This document shows positions 7,943-17,288 of a DNA stretch of 64,000 nucleotides, piece by piece. The position numbers and the translations under genes were made by a program. The stretch comes from Streptomyces lincolnensis. Its GTDB lineage: Bacteria; Actinomycetota; Actinomycetes; Streptomycetales; Streptomycetaceae. Under the pieces are notes generated by a model. It had not been told where the DNA came from. It saw only the letters and a list, made by a program, of their open reading frames with translations, and did not search any database. The number at the start of each line of letters is the position of its first letter. The first letter of the stretch is position 1. The stretch is from the NCBI RefSeq assembly GCF_021173675.1, contig NZ_JAIHON010000009.1, positions 310,001-374,000 of the forward strand. The letters are read 5' to 3'.

Positions 7943-10420
7943 ATGTCACGCACCCGCCGGAGAATCGGCATCGGCGCCACCGCCTTCGTGGTGGCCGCCG
8001 GGCTGGTCTCCGCCCCCGCCCACGCCGAGGACGTCACCGACTACTCGATCACGGTCGACCCGGCCGCCAAGGGCGCGAAGATCGACGACACGATGTACGG
8101 CGTCTTCTTCGAGGACATCAACCGGGCCGCCGACGGCGGTCTGTACGCCGAACTCGTGCAGAACCGGTCCTTCGAGTACTCCACCGCCGACAACGCCTCC
8201 TACACCCCGCTCACCTCGTGGGCGGTGGACGGCACGGCCCAGGTGCTGGACGACGACGGCCGCCTCAACGCCCGCAACCGCAACTACCTCTCCCTGGGCG
8301 CCGGTTCGTCCGTCACGAACGCCGGTTACAACACCGGCGTGCATGTCGAGGCGGGCAAGAGGTACGACTTCTCGGTGTGGGCCCGCGCCACCGGCGGCAC
8401 GACCCTGACGGTCTCGCTCCAGGACGCCGACAACACCCTCGCCACCGCCCGCAGGGTGGCCGTGACCAGGAGCGGCTGGGCCAAGTACACCGCCACCCTC
8501 ACCGCGACCCGCACCAGCAGCGCCGGCCGTCTCACCGTGGCCTCCTCCGCGGCCACCGCGCTCGACATGGTGTCGCTCTTCCCGCGCGACACCTACAAGC
8601 ACCAGCCCAACGGCCTGCGCAAGGACCTCGCCGAGAAGGTCGAGGCACTCCACCCGGGCTTCCTGCGCTTCCCCGGCGGCTGTCTGGTCAACACCGGTTC
8701 CATGGAGGACTACAGCGAGGCCTCGAATTGGCAGCGCAAGCGCTCCTACCAGTGGAAGGACACCATCGGCCCGGTCGAGGAGCGCGCCACCAACTCCAAC
8801 TTCTGGGGCTACAACCAGAGTTACGGCCTCGGCTACTACGAGTACTTCCGCTTCGCCGAGGACATCGGCGCGATGCCCCTGCCCGTCGTCCCGGCCCTGG
8901 TGACCGGCTGCGGCCAGAACCAGGCCACCGACGACGAGGCGCTGCTCAAGCGGCACATCCAGGACGCCCTCGACCTCATCGAGTTCGCCAACGGGCCCGT
9001 GACGTCGACCTGGGGCGGGAAGCGCGCGCAGATGGGCCACCCCAAGCCCTTCCGCCTCACCCACATCGGCGTCGGCAACGAGGAGAACCTGCCCGTCGAG
9101 TTCATGGCCCGGTTCAAGCAGTTCCGCGCCGCCATCGAGGCGAAGTACCCCGGCATCACCGTCGTCTCCAACTCCGGCCCGGACGACACCGGCCAGACCT
9201 TCGACACGGCCTGGCAGCTCAACCGTGAGGCCAAGGTCGACATGGTCGACGAGCACTACTACAACAGCCCGCAGTGGTTCCTCCAGAACAACGACCGCTA
9301 CGACTCCTACGACCGAAGCGGCCCGAAGGTCTTCCTCGGCGAGTACGCCTCCCAGGGCAACGCCTTCAAGAACGGCCTCTCCGAAGCCGCGTTCATGACC
9401 GGCCTGGAGCGCAACGCCGACATCGTCAAACTCGCCTCCTACGCCCCGCTGTTCGCCAACGAGGACTATGTCCAGTGGCGCCCGGACCTGGTGTGGTTCA
9501 ACAACCACGCCTCCTGGAACTCCGCCAACTACGAGGTCCAGAAGCTGTTCATGAACAACGTCGGCGACCGGGTGGTGCCCTCCAAGGCCACCGGCACGCC
9601 CTCGCTGCTCGCCCCCATCACCGGCGCGGTCGGCCTGTCCACCTGGGCGACCAGCGCCGCCTACGACGACGTCAAGGTCACCGACGCCGACGGGAAGACG
9701 CTGCTCACCGACGACTTCTCCGGTGACGCCTCGAAGTGGACCCACACGGGCACCGGCAGCTGGACCGTCCAGGACGGGCAGTACGTCCAGACCGACACCG
9801 CCGCCGAGAACACCATGGTCTCGGCAGGCGACCAGGCCTGGCACGACTACGACCTGCACGTGAAGGCCACCAAGAAGTCCGGCAAGGAGGGCTTCCTCGT
9901 CGCCTTCGGCGTCAAGGACACCGGCAACTACTACTGGTGGAACCTGGGCGGCTGGAACAACACCCAGTCCGCCGTCGAACAGGCCTCGGACGGCGGCAAG
10001 TCGACGCTCATCTCCAAGGCCGGGTCGGTCGAGACGGGCCGTGCCTACGACGTCGACATCAAGGTGCGCGGCCGACAGGTCACCCTCTACCTCGACGGCG
10101 AGGAGTGGGGCAGCTTCACGGACAACAAGCCGGCCGAGCCGTTCCGCCAGGTCGTCACCAAGGACAAGAAGACCGGTGACCTGATCGTCAAGGTCGTCAA
10201 CGCCCAGTCCTCGGCGGCCCGTACGGCGATCGACCTCGGCGGCGCGAAGGTCGCGTCCAGGGCGAAGGTCACCACGCTGACCGCCGCCCCGGACGCGGTG
10301 AACACCGAGACCACCACCGCGGTGGCCCCGGTGACGTCCACCTACGAAGGGGTCGCCGACAGGTTCACGTACACCTTCCCGGCGAACTCGATCACCTTCC
10401 TGCGGATCAGGCAGAGGTAG
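7943..10420 (+). CDS. Secreted alpha-L-arabinofuranosidase (GH51) with CBM-like inserts
   Basis: 825 residues. A Sec-type signal peptide (RRRIGIGATAFVVAAGL, cleaved near AHA-ED) directs secretion. The GH51 catalytic barrel begins with TMYGVFFEDINRAADGG. An inserted jelly-roll carbohydrate-binding-like module follows at about residues 70-215 (YDFSVWARATGGTTL). The barrel resumes at FLRFPGGC. The acid/base is Glu380 (GVGNEENLP) and the nucleophile Glu467 (VFLGEYAS). Residues about 575-730 form a LamG/DUF1080-like sandwich, and the GH51 C-terminal beta domain closes the protein. It should remove terminal arabinose from plant hemicellulose or pectin. The start is the ATG after GCGGAG. The gene end overlaps the convergent neighbour by 14 bases. 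Confidence 0.92.
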   Translation: MSRTRRRIGIGATAFVVAAGLVSAPAHAEDVTDYSITVDPAAKGAKIDDTMYGVFFEDINRAADGGLYAELVQNRSFEYSTADNASYTPLTSWAVDGTAQVLDDDGRLNARNRNYLSLGAGSSVTNAGYNTGVHVEAGKRYDFSVWARATGGTTLTVSLQDADNTLATARRVAVTRSGWAKYTATLTATRTSSAGRLTVASSAATALDMVSLFPRDTYKHQPNGLRKDLAEKVEALHPGFLRFPGGCLVNTGSMEDYSEASNWQRKRSYQWKDTIGPVEERATNSNFWGYNQSYGLGYYEYFRFAEDIGAMPLPVVPALVTGCGQNQATDDEALLKRHIQDALDLIEFANGPVTSTWGGKRAQMGHPKPFRLTHIGVGNEENLPVEFMARFKQFRAAIEAKYPGITVVSNSGPDDTGQTFDTAWQLNREAKVDMVDEHYYNSPQWFLQNNDRYDSYDRSGPKVFLGEYASQGNAFKNGLSEAAFMTGLERNADIVKLASYAPLFANEDYVQWRPDLVWFNNHASWNSANYEVQKLFMNNVGDRVVPSKATGTPSLLAPITGAVGLSTWATSAAYDDVKVTDADGKTLLTDDFSGDASKWTHTGTGSWTVQDGQYVQTDTAAENTMVSAGDQAWHDYDLHVKATKKSGKEGFLVAFGVKDTGNYYWWNLGGWNNTQSAVEQASDGGKSTLISKAGSVETGRAYDVDIKVRGRQVTLYLDGEEWGSFTDNKPAEPFRQVVTKDKKTGDLIVKVVNAQSSAARTAIDLGGAKVASRAKVTTLTAAPDAVNTETTTAVAPVTSTYEGVADRFTYTFPANSITFLRIRQR

Positions 10421-10847
10421 CCGGAGTCCCGTCCGCGGGCTGCTGTCCCAGTGGCAGCAGCCCGCGCTCGGCGAAGACCTTCTTCGCCACGGCCGTGGCG
10501 TTCAGCGCCCTGGGGAAGCCGCAGTAACCGGCCGCCTGCAGCAGCGCCTCGACGATCTGCTCGGGGGTCAGGCCCACGTTCAGGGCCGTGTGGACGTGCA
10601 CCTCCAACTGGAGCTCGCAGCCGCCGAGCGCGGTGAGCATGCCCAGGGTGACCAACTGGCGGTCGCGGGGCGCGAGCTGCGGCCGGGAGTAGATCTCGCC
10701 GAACCCCCAGGCGATGATCTGGTGGCCCATCTCCGGGCTGATGTCGGCGAGCGAGTCGACGACCAGTTGCCCGACCTCGCCGTTGACGCCGCTCAGCACC
10801 TCCATGCCGTGTGCGAAACGCTCCTCGCGGGTGGTGCTCTCGCTCAT
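10407..10847 (-). CDS. Carboxymuconolactone decarboxylase family protein (AhpD-like fold)
   Basis: A 146-residue cytoplasmic all-helical protein of the CMD family. It shows the core pattern APRDRQLVTLGMLTALGGCE, HVHTALNVGLTPEQIVEALL and YCGFPRALNA. It could be a gamma-carboxymuconolactone decarboxylase or an AhpD-type alkylhydroperoxidase partner. The paired CxxC of AhpD is absent, which argues against the latter. No aromatic-catabolism genes surround it. The ATG at 10847 has an excellent GGAGGAG site. The stop lies inside the convergent arabinofuranosidase 3' end (14-bp overlap). Confidence 0.85.
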   Translation of the reverse strand: MSESTTREERFAHGMEVLSGVNGEVGQLVVDSLADISPEMGHQIIAWGFGEIYSRPQLAPRDRQLVTLGMLTALGGCELQLEVHVHTALNVGLTPEQIVEALLQAAGYCGFPRALNATAVAKKVFAERGLLPLGQQPADGTPATSA

Positions 10848-10928
10848 GTCCGCTCCTCCGTGGTCGGCAGCGCGTTCGGGGATCGCCGTCCGCAGTATTC
10901 CCGGGAAGAGGTACGCCCGTCCGCCGTC

Positions 10929-11813
10929 CTACGACTCCCGTTCGACCGGCAGCCACAGCTCCGCGTCGGCGTGGGTGCCGTCGGGGGAGAGCCGGGTGCG
11001 CAGGATCTCCGGGCCGGGGCGGGCGCGGTAGGGGTTGGAGGGGAACCACTGGGTGAAGACGTCCCGCCAGAGCTCCTGGATGGCCTCGGGGGCCGGGCCG
11101 GAGGTGGTGAAGACGGCCCAGGTGCCGGCCGGGACGGCCAGTTCGGCCAGGCCGGTCGGTTCAGTGGTGTCCGTGTCCGTGTCCGTCGCGGAGGTGATCA
11201 CCCCGTGGTAGTAGTCCAGCTCGGTGCCCTCCGCGCGGCTGGGATCGAGGTCGTCGCAGACCGTGACGATGCCCTGCGGCTCCTGGTCGGACAGCTTCTC
11301 CAGACGCTCCAGGGTCTGCCGGGGGATCCCCCGGACGAGGTCGATGATGGCCTGGTTCGGCCCGGAGCGGACCAGGGGGATCCGGGCCTTGACGCCGAGG
11401 ACGGTGAAAGCCGGCCGGTCCGTGACGCGGTAGCGCATGCTGCTGCTTCCTTCGACGGTGAGGCGGAAGGACAGCCGGGGCTGGGAGACGAGCGCGGCAC
11501 CGCTGCGGCGGGCCTCGCCCGGACCGACGCCGTGCAGGGCCCGGAACGCCCGGGCGAACGCCTCGCCCGAGCCGTAGCCGTACCGCACCGCGATCTCCAG
11601 CAGCGAGTCACCCCCGGAGAGCACCTCGGCGCCCGCCACGGTCAGCCGCCGGCGCCGGATGTACTCCGACAACGGCATCCCCGCGAGCGCGGAGAACATC
11701 CGGCGCAGGTGGTACTCCGAGGTGACGGCGATACGCGCCAGGTCGGTCACGTCGATCGGCGCGTCGAGGCGGCCCTCGATGTGCTCCATGACCTGGTTGA
11801 GCCGCTCCAGCAC
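10929..11813 (-). CDS. AraC-family regulator with GyrI-like effector domain
   Basis: 294 residues. The N-terminal AraC double helix-turn-helix spans residues 5-105 (LARIAVTSEYHLRRMFSAL and the second helix YGYGSGEAFARAFRAL). A GyrI-like/SOUL small-molecule-binding domain follows at about residues 125-290, beginning MRYRVTDRPAFTVLGVKARI. This Rob/BmrR-like layout is typical of multidrug- or ligand-sensing activators. The GTG at 11813 follows GGAGG. A short acidic linker TDTDTDTT is encoded by three copies of a GTGTCC hexanucleotide, a slippage-prone microsatellite in a surface loop. It is divergent from the DUF6924 gene, which it may regulate. Confidence 0.9.
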   Translation of the reverse strand: MLERLNQVMEHIEGRLDAPIDVTDLARIAVTSEYHLRRMFSALAGMPLSEYIRRRRLTVAGAEVLSGGDSLLEIAVRYGYGSGEAFARAFRALHGVGPGEARRSGAALVSQPRLSFRLTVEGSSSMRYRVTDRPAFTVLGVKARIPLVRSGPNQAIIDLVRGIPRQTLERLEKLSDQEPQGIVTVCDDLDPSRAEGTELDYYHGVITSATDTDTDTTEPTGLAELAVPAGTWAVFTTSGPAPEAIQELWRDVFTQWFPSNPYRARPGPEILRTRLSPDGTHADAELWLPVERES

Positions 11814-11975
11814 TCCCCGGCCTCCTTCCTCTTGACGATCATCACGCTAGGCGGCGCGCACCCCGCCCGACCCGACATCCTGTGCCCGATCGAGTCGGGT
11901 GCGCACGGCCGCCGCCGAACCGGAGGACACCGGCCCGGCGTCCCGCTCACCGAGCCCCGCCACCGAAGGAGAACC

Positions 11976-12929
11976 ATGCCCTTTCCCGAACTGCCCCGGC
12001 CCGCGCCCGGGGACGTGCTCCTGGTCTGCACCTGCTACGAGGACGGCGAGGCCCGGTGGGGCGGACTGCTCGACGAGGTCGGTGGCCGCCGGGACGGTGA
12101 CGTGCTCGTGCTCGGGGACGCCGGGGTGAGGCTCCGCCTGGTCGAGGGCACCGGCTGGACCTACCTGCACGGCGGAAACGTACCCGCGCTCCTCACCGGC
12201 ACCGGCACCGGAACCGACGCCCCGCCCCCGGTCGCCGTCCTGGCGGACATCTCCGTGGTGTACGGCGGGGACGGGCCGCTGCTGGTGGACCTGGCGGCCA
12301 CACCGGGACGCGGCGTCCGGGTCCCGTCGGCCCGGCTCGGCGAGATCCTGGCCGCCCTGCTCGCCGGCACGCTCGCCTTCGACGACCTGGTGGACGCCAT
12401 GGACCGACGCGGGATGTACCAGGGGGACCACGGCCGGCCCGCCTTCCGCGCCCCGACCCCGCCGCCGCGCCGGTCCTTCCCGGCACTGCCCTCCAGCGCC
12501 GCCGCCCTCCTCGTCCGCACCGCCTTCGCCGACGAGGAGGGCTGGAGCGCCCTGCTCGACGCACTGGGCCGTCAGGACGAGGACGGCTGGGTCGGCGCCG
12601 ACCCGGACCCCGACGAGATCGACGTGGAGCACTACCCCCTGACGGCGCTGATCGTGGACGACAGGTCCTTCGAGGGCCTGCTCCCGGGCCAGGTCCCCGC
12701 GCTGGTCCCGCCCGAGGAGCACACCACCCTGGTCGCGCTCGCCGACGCCCGGACCTTCACCGACCCCGGCCTGCCGCTGACCGTGGTCGACCTGTACGAC
12801 GCTCCGGGCCACGCCGCGCTCCTCCCGTGCCGCCAGGTCGGCTCGCTGGCGGTCAACCTGGAGCTCGCCAACATGGACTTCCACGAGTTCGTCGCGGAGG
12901 AGGGTGTGACTCCCTGGTGGGAGGGGTGA
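11976..12929 (+). CDS. Tandem DUF6924-like protein
   Basis: A 317-residue cytoplasmic acidic protein of unknown function. The C-terminal half (about residues 170-315) matches the DUF6924 pattern: AALLVRTAFADEEGWSALL, then LTALIVDD and the hallmark VNLELANMDFHEFVAEE. The N-terminal half has a weaker related layout (DVLLVCTCYEDGEARWGGLL, VAVLADISVVY, ILAALLAGTLAFDDLVDAM), suggesting an ancient duplication. The ATG at 11976 is preceded by GAAGGAGA. The gene is divergent from the AraC regulator across about 160 bp and ends 83 bp before argC. Confidence 0.7.
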   Translation: MPFPELPRPAPGDVLLVCTCYEDGEARWGGLLDEVGGRRDGDVLVLGDAGVRLRLVEGTGWTYLHGGNVPALLTGTGTGTDAPPPVAVLADISVVYGGDGPLLVDLAATPGRGVRVPSARLGEILAALLAGTLAFDDLVDAMDRRGMYQGDHGRPAFRAPTPPPRRSFPALPSSAAALLVRTAFADEEGWSALLDALGRQDEDGWVGADPDPDEIDVEHYPLTALIVDDRSFEGLLPGQVPALVPPEEHTTLVALADARTFTDPGLPLTVVDLYDAPGHAALLPCRQVGSLAVNLELANMDFHEFVAEEGVTPWWEG

Positions 12930-12959
12930 GCGGCGGATCCCGGTCGCATCCGTACTGGA

Positions 12960-12988
12960 TTGCATAAACGTGCAGCGAAACGTATAGT
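12960..12988 (+). promoter_or_regulatory. argC promoter with overlapping ARG box
   Basis: TTGCAT (12960-12965), 17-bp spacer, TATAGT (12983-12988). TGCAT-AAAC-GTGCA at 12961-12974 is an imperfect ARG box covering the -35, and a second half-conserved copy (TATagtcATGC) covers the -10. Arginine-loaded ArgR should block polymerase here. The same TGCAT-N4-ATGCA layout precedes argH. Confidence 0.75.
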
Positions 12989-13012
12989 CATGCCATCCAA
13001 GAGGAGGATTCC

Positions 13013-14041
13013 ATGGCGGTACGTGCGGCAGTGGCCGGAGCGAGTGGATACGCGGGCGGCGAGGTCCTGCGACTGCTCCTGGCGCACCCCGAGGTCGAGA
13101 TCGGTGCCCTGACCGGCAACTCCAACGCCGGGCAGCGGCTGGGCGCGCTGCAGCCGCACCTGCTTCCGCTGGCCGACCGCGTGCTCCAGGAGACCACCGC
13201 CGAGGTCCTCGCCGGACACGACGTGGTCTTCCTCGCGCTGCCGCACGGCCAGTCCGCGGCCGTGGCGGAGCAGCTCGGCCCGGACGTCCTCGTCGTGGAC
13301 ATGGGCGCCGACTTCCGGCTGAAGGACGCCGCCGACTGGGAGCGGTTCTACGGCTCCCCGCACGCCGGCACCTGGCCCTACGGCCTTCCCGAACTGCCGG
13401 GTGGCCGCGCTGCGCTGGAGGGGTCCAGGCGCATCGCGGTGCCCGGCTGCTATCCGACCGCCGTCTCCCTCGCGCTGTTCCCGGCGTACACCGCCGGACT
13501 CGCCGAGCCCGAGGCCGTGATCGTCGCCGCCTCCGGCACCTCCGGCGCGGGCAAGGCGGCCAAGCCGCACCTGCTGGGCAGCGAGGTCATGGGCTCCATG
13601 TCGCCGTACGGCGTCGGCGGCGGCCACCGGCACACGCCCGAGATGATCCAGAACCTCAGCGGGGCGGCCGGTTCCAGGGTGAGCGTCTCCTTCACGCCCA
13701 CCCTCGCGCCGATGCCCCGCGGCATCCTCGCCACCTGCACCGCCAAGGCGAAGCCCGGCGTCACCGCCGAGTCCGTCCGCGCCGCCTACGAGAAGGCCTT
13801 CGCCGACGAGCCCTTCGTCCATCTGCTCCCCGAGGGCCGGTGGCCCGCGACGGCGTCCGTCTACGGTTCCAACGCCGTTCAGGTGCAGGTCGCCCTCGAC
13901 GAGGCCGCGGGCCGCATCATCGCGATCAGCGCCATCGACAACCTGACCAAGGGCACCGCGGGCGGTGCCGTCCAGAGCATGAACCTCGCCCTCGGCTTCC
14001 CCGAGGACACGGGACTTTCCACGATCGGAGTCGCACCGTGA
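13013..14041 (+). CDS. argC: N-acetyl-gamma-glutamyl-phosphate reductase
   Basis: 342 residues. It catalyses the third step of arginine synthesis, NADPH-dependent reduction of N-acetylglutamyl-5-phosphate to the semialdehyde. The NADP-binding motif AGASGYAGGEVLRLL is at residues 8-22. The catalytic Cys146 is in AVPGCYPTAV. The substrate-binding HRHTPEM segment and C-terminal IDNLTKGTAGGAVQ are conserved. The ATG at 13013 follows a near-perfect GAGGAGG. It is first in the argCJBDR operon, and its stop overlaps the argJ start as GTGA. Repression by ArgR is expected from the upstream ARG box. Confidence 0.98.
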   Translation: MAVRAAVAGASGYAGGEVLRLLLAHPEVEIGALTGNSNAGQRLGALQPHLLPLADRVLQETTAEVLAGHDVVFLALPHGQSAAVAEQLGPDVLVVDMGADFRLKDAADWERFYGSPHAGTWPYGLPELPGGRAALEGSRRIAVPGCYPTAVSLALFPAYTAGLAEPEAVIVAASGTSGAGKAAKPHLLGSEVMGSMSPYGVGGGHRHTPEMIQNLSGAAGSRVSVSFTPTLAPMPRGILATCTAKAKPGVTAESVRAAYEKAFADEPFVHLLPEGRWPATASVYGSNAVQVQVALDEAAGRIIAISAIDNLTKGTAGGAVQSMNLALGFPEDTGLSTIGVAP

Positions 14042-15189
14042 GTGTCACGGCAGCCAACGGATTCACGGCGGCGGGCATCGCCGCCGGGATCAAGGAGAAC
14101 GGCAACCCGGACCTGGCCCTCGTGGTCAACACCGGGCCCCGCCGCGCCGCCGCCGGCGTCTTCACCTCCAACCGTGTGAAGGCCGCGCCGGTGCTCTGGT
14201 CCGAGCAGGTCCTCAAGGGCGGTCGGCTGTCCGCGGTGATCCTCAACTCCGGTGGCGCCAACGCCTGTACGGGACCCAAGGGCTTCCAGGACACGCACGC
14301 CACCGCCGAGAAGGTCGCCGAGGTGCTCGGCACGGGCGCCGGCGAGGTGGCCGTCGCCTCCACCGGGCTCATCGGCCTCCTGCTCCCGATGGACAAGCTG
14401 CTTCCGGGCGTCGAAGCCGCGGCCGCCGCCTTGAGCGAGCACGGCGGCGAGAAGGCCGCCATCGCCATCAAGACCACCGACTCCGTCCACAAGACGTCCG
14501 TCGTGACCAAGGACGGCTGGACCGTCGGCGGCATGGCCAAGGGCGCGGGCATGCTCGCCCCCGGCCTCGCCACCATGCTCGTGGTCCTCACCACCGACGC
14601 GGACGTCGACAGTGACGTACTGGACAAGGCACTTCGGGCCGCCACGCGGACGACCTTCGACCGCGTCGACTCCGACGGCTGCATGTCCACCAACGACACC
14701 GTGCTGCTCCTGGCCTCCGGCGCCTCCGAAGTCACCCCGGAGTACGCCGAGTTCGCCGAGGCCGTACGGCAGGTCTGCGACGACCTCGGACAGCAGCTCA
14801 TCCGGGACGCCGAGGGCGCCAGCAAGGACATCAAGGTCGAGGTGGTCAACGCCGCCAGCGAGGACGACGCCGTGGAGGTGGGCCGTTCCATCGCCCGCAA
14901 CAACCTCCTCAAGTGCGCCATCCACGGCGAGGACCCCAACTGGGGCCGGGTGCTCTCCGCGATCGGCACGACGAAGGCCGCGTTCGAGCCGGACCGGCTC
15001 AACGTCGCCATCAACGGCGTGTGGGTCTGCAAGAACGGCGGCGTGGGCGAGGACCGCGACAAGGTCGACATGCGCTACCGCGAGGTGCACATCGTCGCCG
15101 ACCTCGCCGCCGGGTCCGAGACCGCCACCATCTGGACCAACGACCTCACCGCCGACTACGTCCACGAGAACAGCGCGTACTCCTCATGA
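14038..15189 (+). CDS. argJ: Bifunctional ornithine acetyltransferase/N-acetylglutamate synthase
   Basis: 383 residues. ArgJ transfers the acetyl group from N-acetylornithine to glutamate, recycling acetyl in the cyclic arginine pathway; many versions also acetylate glutamate from acetyl-CoA. The self-cleavage site is conserved at Thr179 in MLAPGLATML, which becomes the nucleophile at the N-terminus of the beta chain. The GTG at 14038 overlaps the argC stop. This frame extends further upstream through argC, but that part is only antiphase coding and is not used. The stop overlaps argB as ATGA. Confidence 0.97.
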   Translation: MSVTAANGFTAAGIAAGIKENGNPDLALVVNTGPRRAAAGVFTSNRVKAAPVLWSEQVLKGGRLSAVILNSGGANACTGPKGFQDTHATAEKVAEVLGTGAGEVAVASTGLIGLLLPMDKLLPGVEAAAAALSEHGGEKAAIAIKTTDSVHKTSVVTKDGWTVGGMAKGAGMLAPGLATMLVVLTTDADVDSDVLDKALRAATRTTFDRVDSDGCMSTNDTVLLLASGASEVTPEYAEFAEAVRQVCDDLGQQLIRDAEGASKDIKVEVVNAASEDDAVEVGRSIARNNLLKCAIHGEDPNWGRVLSAIGTTKAAFEPDRLNVAINGVWVCKNGGVGEDRDKVDMRYREVHIVADLAAGSETATIWTNDLTADYVHENSAYSS

Positions 15190-16088
15190 GCACTACTCGC
15201 AAGCACACCGCGCTGCCCAAGGCGCAGATCCTCATCGAGGCGCTGCCCTGGCTGGTCCGGCACAACGGCAAGACGGTCGTCATCAAGTTCGGCGGCAACG
15301 CCATGATCGACGAGGACCTCAAGGCCGCGTTCGCCCAGGACGTCGTCTTCCTGCACCACGCCGGTCTCAAGCCGGTCGTCGTGCACGGCGGCGGCCCGCA
15401 GATCAGCGCGGCCCTCGACAAGCACGGCATCGTCAGCGAGTTCAAGGCCGGCCTGCGCGTCACCACCGAGGACGCCATGGACGTCGTACGCATGGTGCTG
15501 GCCGGGCAGGTGCAGCGCGAGCTGGTCGGACTGCTCAACCAGCACGGGCCGTTGGCCGTCGGACTGACCGGCGAGGACGCGCACACCATCACCGCCATCA
15601 AGCACCAGCCCGAGATCGACGGCGAGTTGGTCGACATCGGGCGGGTGGGCGAGATCACCGCGATCGACACGGGCGCGATCGAGGCACTGCTCGCCGACGG
15701 CCGCATCCCGGTCGTCTCGTCGATCGCCCGGAGCCAGGACGACGGACATGTCTACAACGTCAATGCTGATACGGCGGCTGCGGCACTCGCTGCTGCTCTG
15801 GGCGCCGAAACCCTCATGGTCCTCACGGACGTCGAGGGCCTCTACGAGGACTGGCCGAACAGCGACGAGGTGATCAGCCGCCTCACGGCTTCCCAACTGG
15901 AGAAGCTGCTGCCGGAGTTGAGCTCCGGCATGGTGCCGAAGATGGAGGGCTGCCTGCACGCCGTGCGCAACGGCGTGACCACCGCCCGCGTCATCGACGG
16001 CCGGGTCCAGCACTCGATCCTGCTGGAGATCTTCACCGACGAGGGCATCGGCACGATGGTCGTGCCGGACGGACAGGGGGATTCATGA
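15186..16088 (+). CDS. argB: Acetylglutamate kinase
   Basis: A 300-residue amino-acid-kinase-fold enzyme that phosphorylates N-acetylglutamate, usually the arginine-feedback-controlled step. The ATP/phosphate-binding VVIKFGGNAM is at about residues 31-40 and VVVHGGGPQIS follows. The substrate loop GLRVTTEDAMDVVRMVLAG and C-terminal metal/ATP segment TDVEGLY are intact. An N-terminal helix before the kinase core (ALPKAQILIEALPWL) is the type found in arginine-sensitive hexameric enzymes, so feedback inhibition is likely. It is coupled by four-base overlaps to argJ and argD. Confidence 0.98.
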   Translation: MSTTRKHTALPKAQILIEALPWLVRHNGKTVVIKFGGNAMIDEDLKAAFAQDVVFLHHAGLKPVVVHGGGPQISAALDKHGIVSEFKAGLRVTTEDAMDVVRMVLAGQVQRELVGLLNQHGPLAVGLTGEDAHTITAIKHQPEIDGELVDIGRVGEITAIDTGAIEALLADGRIPVVSSIARSQDDGHVYNVNADTAAAALAAALGAETLMVLTDVEGLYEDWPNSDEVISRLTASQLEKLLPELSSGMVPKMEGCLHAVRNGVTTARVIDGRVQHSILLEIFTDEGIGTMVVPDGQGDS

Positions 16089-17269
16089 GCAACCAGGAAC
16101 TGACCGAGCGGTGGCAGGGCTCGCTCATGAACAACTACGGCACCCCCCGTCTGCCGCTCGTGCGCGGGGAGGGCCTGAAGGTCTGGGACGCCGACGGGAA
16201 GCAGTACTACGACTTCGTCGGCGGTATCGCCACCAACGCGCTCGGCCACGCACACCCCGCGATCGTCGAGGCCGTCTCCGGCCAGATCGCCTCCCTGGGC
16301 CACATCTCCAACTTCTTCATGGCCGAACCGACCGTCGCCCTCGCCGAACGGCTGCTCCAGCTCTTCGGCCGGGACGGCAGGGTCTTCTTCTGCAACTCCG
16401 GCGCCGAGGCCAACGAGGCCGCCTTCAAGATCGGCCGGCTGACCGGACGCACCCACATGGTCGCCACCGAGGGCGGCTTCCACGGCCGCACCATGGGCGC
16501 CCTCGCCCTCACCGGCCAGCCCGCCAAGCAGGAGCCCTTCCTGCCGCTGCCGGGCGACGTCACCCACGTTGCGTACGGCGACGCGCAGGCGCTGGCCGCC
16601 GCGGTCACCGAGGACACCGCGCTCGTCGTCATCGAGCCGATCCAGGGCGAGAACGGCGTCGTGGTCCCGCCCCCCGGCTACCTCAAGGCCGCCCGGGCCA
16701 TCACGGCCGCGACCGGCTCGCTGCTGGTCCTGGACGAGGTGCAGACCGGCGTCGGACGCACCGGGCACTGGTTCGAGTACCAGGCCCACGAGGGTGTCCT
16801 GCCCGACGTGGTCACCCTCGCCAAGCAGCTCGGCGGCGGTCTGCCGCTGGGCGCGACGGTCGCCTTCGGACGGGCCGCGGAGCTGCTCCAGCCGGGCCAC
16901 CACGGCACCACCTTCGGCGGCAACCCGGTCGCGTGCGCGGCGGGGCTGGCCGTGCTCGACACCATCGCCAACGAGGGGTTGCTGGAGAACGTCAAGCGGC
17001 AGAGCGAGAAGTTGCGCGACGGAATCGAGTCCCTCGGCCACCCGCTGATCTCCCATGTCCGGGGTGCGGGCCTTCTGCTGGGTATCGTGCTCACCGAGCC
17101 GCTCGCGCCGAAGGCGCAGCTGGTGGCTCAGGAGGCCGGTTTCCTGGTGAACGCGCCCGCTCCCGATGTCGTACGGCTGATGCCGTCGCTGACCATCGGC
17201 GACGAGGAAGTGGACGCGCTCATTCAGGCGCTGCCCGGCATCCTGGACGCTGCCAAGGGAGACGGATGA
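16085..17269 (+). CDS. argD: Acetylornithine aminotransferase
   Basis: A 394-residue class-III PLP aminotransferase. It converts N-acetylglutamate semialdehyde plus glutamate to N-acetylornithine. The PLP lysine is Lys247 in TLAKQLGGGLPLGA. The cofactor segment NSGAEANEAAFKIGR, the Asp in VLDEVQTGVGRTG and the FGGNPV motif are all present. Its place between argB and argR favours ArgD over the related ornithine or succinylornithine enzymes. ATGA overlap with argB; argR begins 20 bp later. Confidence 0.97.
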   Translation: MSNQELTERWQGSLMNNYGTPRLPLVRGEGLKVWDADGKQYYDFVGGIATNALGHAHPAIVEAVSGQIASLGHISNFFMAEPTVALAERLLQLFGRDGRVFFCNSGAEANEAAFKIGRLTGRTHMVATEGGFHGRTMGALALTGQPAKQEPFLPLPGDVTHVAYGDAQALAAAVTEDTALVVIEPIQGENGVVVPPPGYLKAARAITAATGSLLVLDEVQTGVGRTGHWFEYQAHEGVLPDVVTLAKQLGGGLPLGATVAFGRAAELLQPGHHGTTFGGNPVACAAGLAVLDTIANEGLLENVKRQSEKLRDGIESLGHPLISHVRGAGLLLGIVLTEPLAPKAQLVAQEAGFLVNAPAPDVVRLMPSLTIGDEEVDALIQALPGILDAAKGDG

Positions 17270-17288
17270 TCCGGAGAATGAGACGACG

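Noticed and set aside
11167..11184. GTGTCC microsatellite as a phase-variation switch
   Set aside because: The unit is six bases, so changes stay in frame and only lengthen an acidic linker in the AraC protein.
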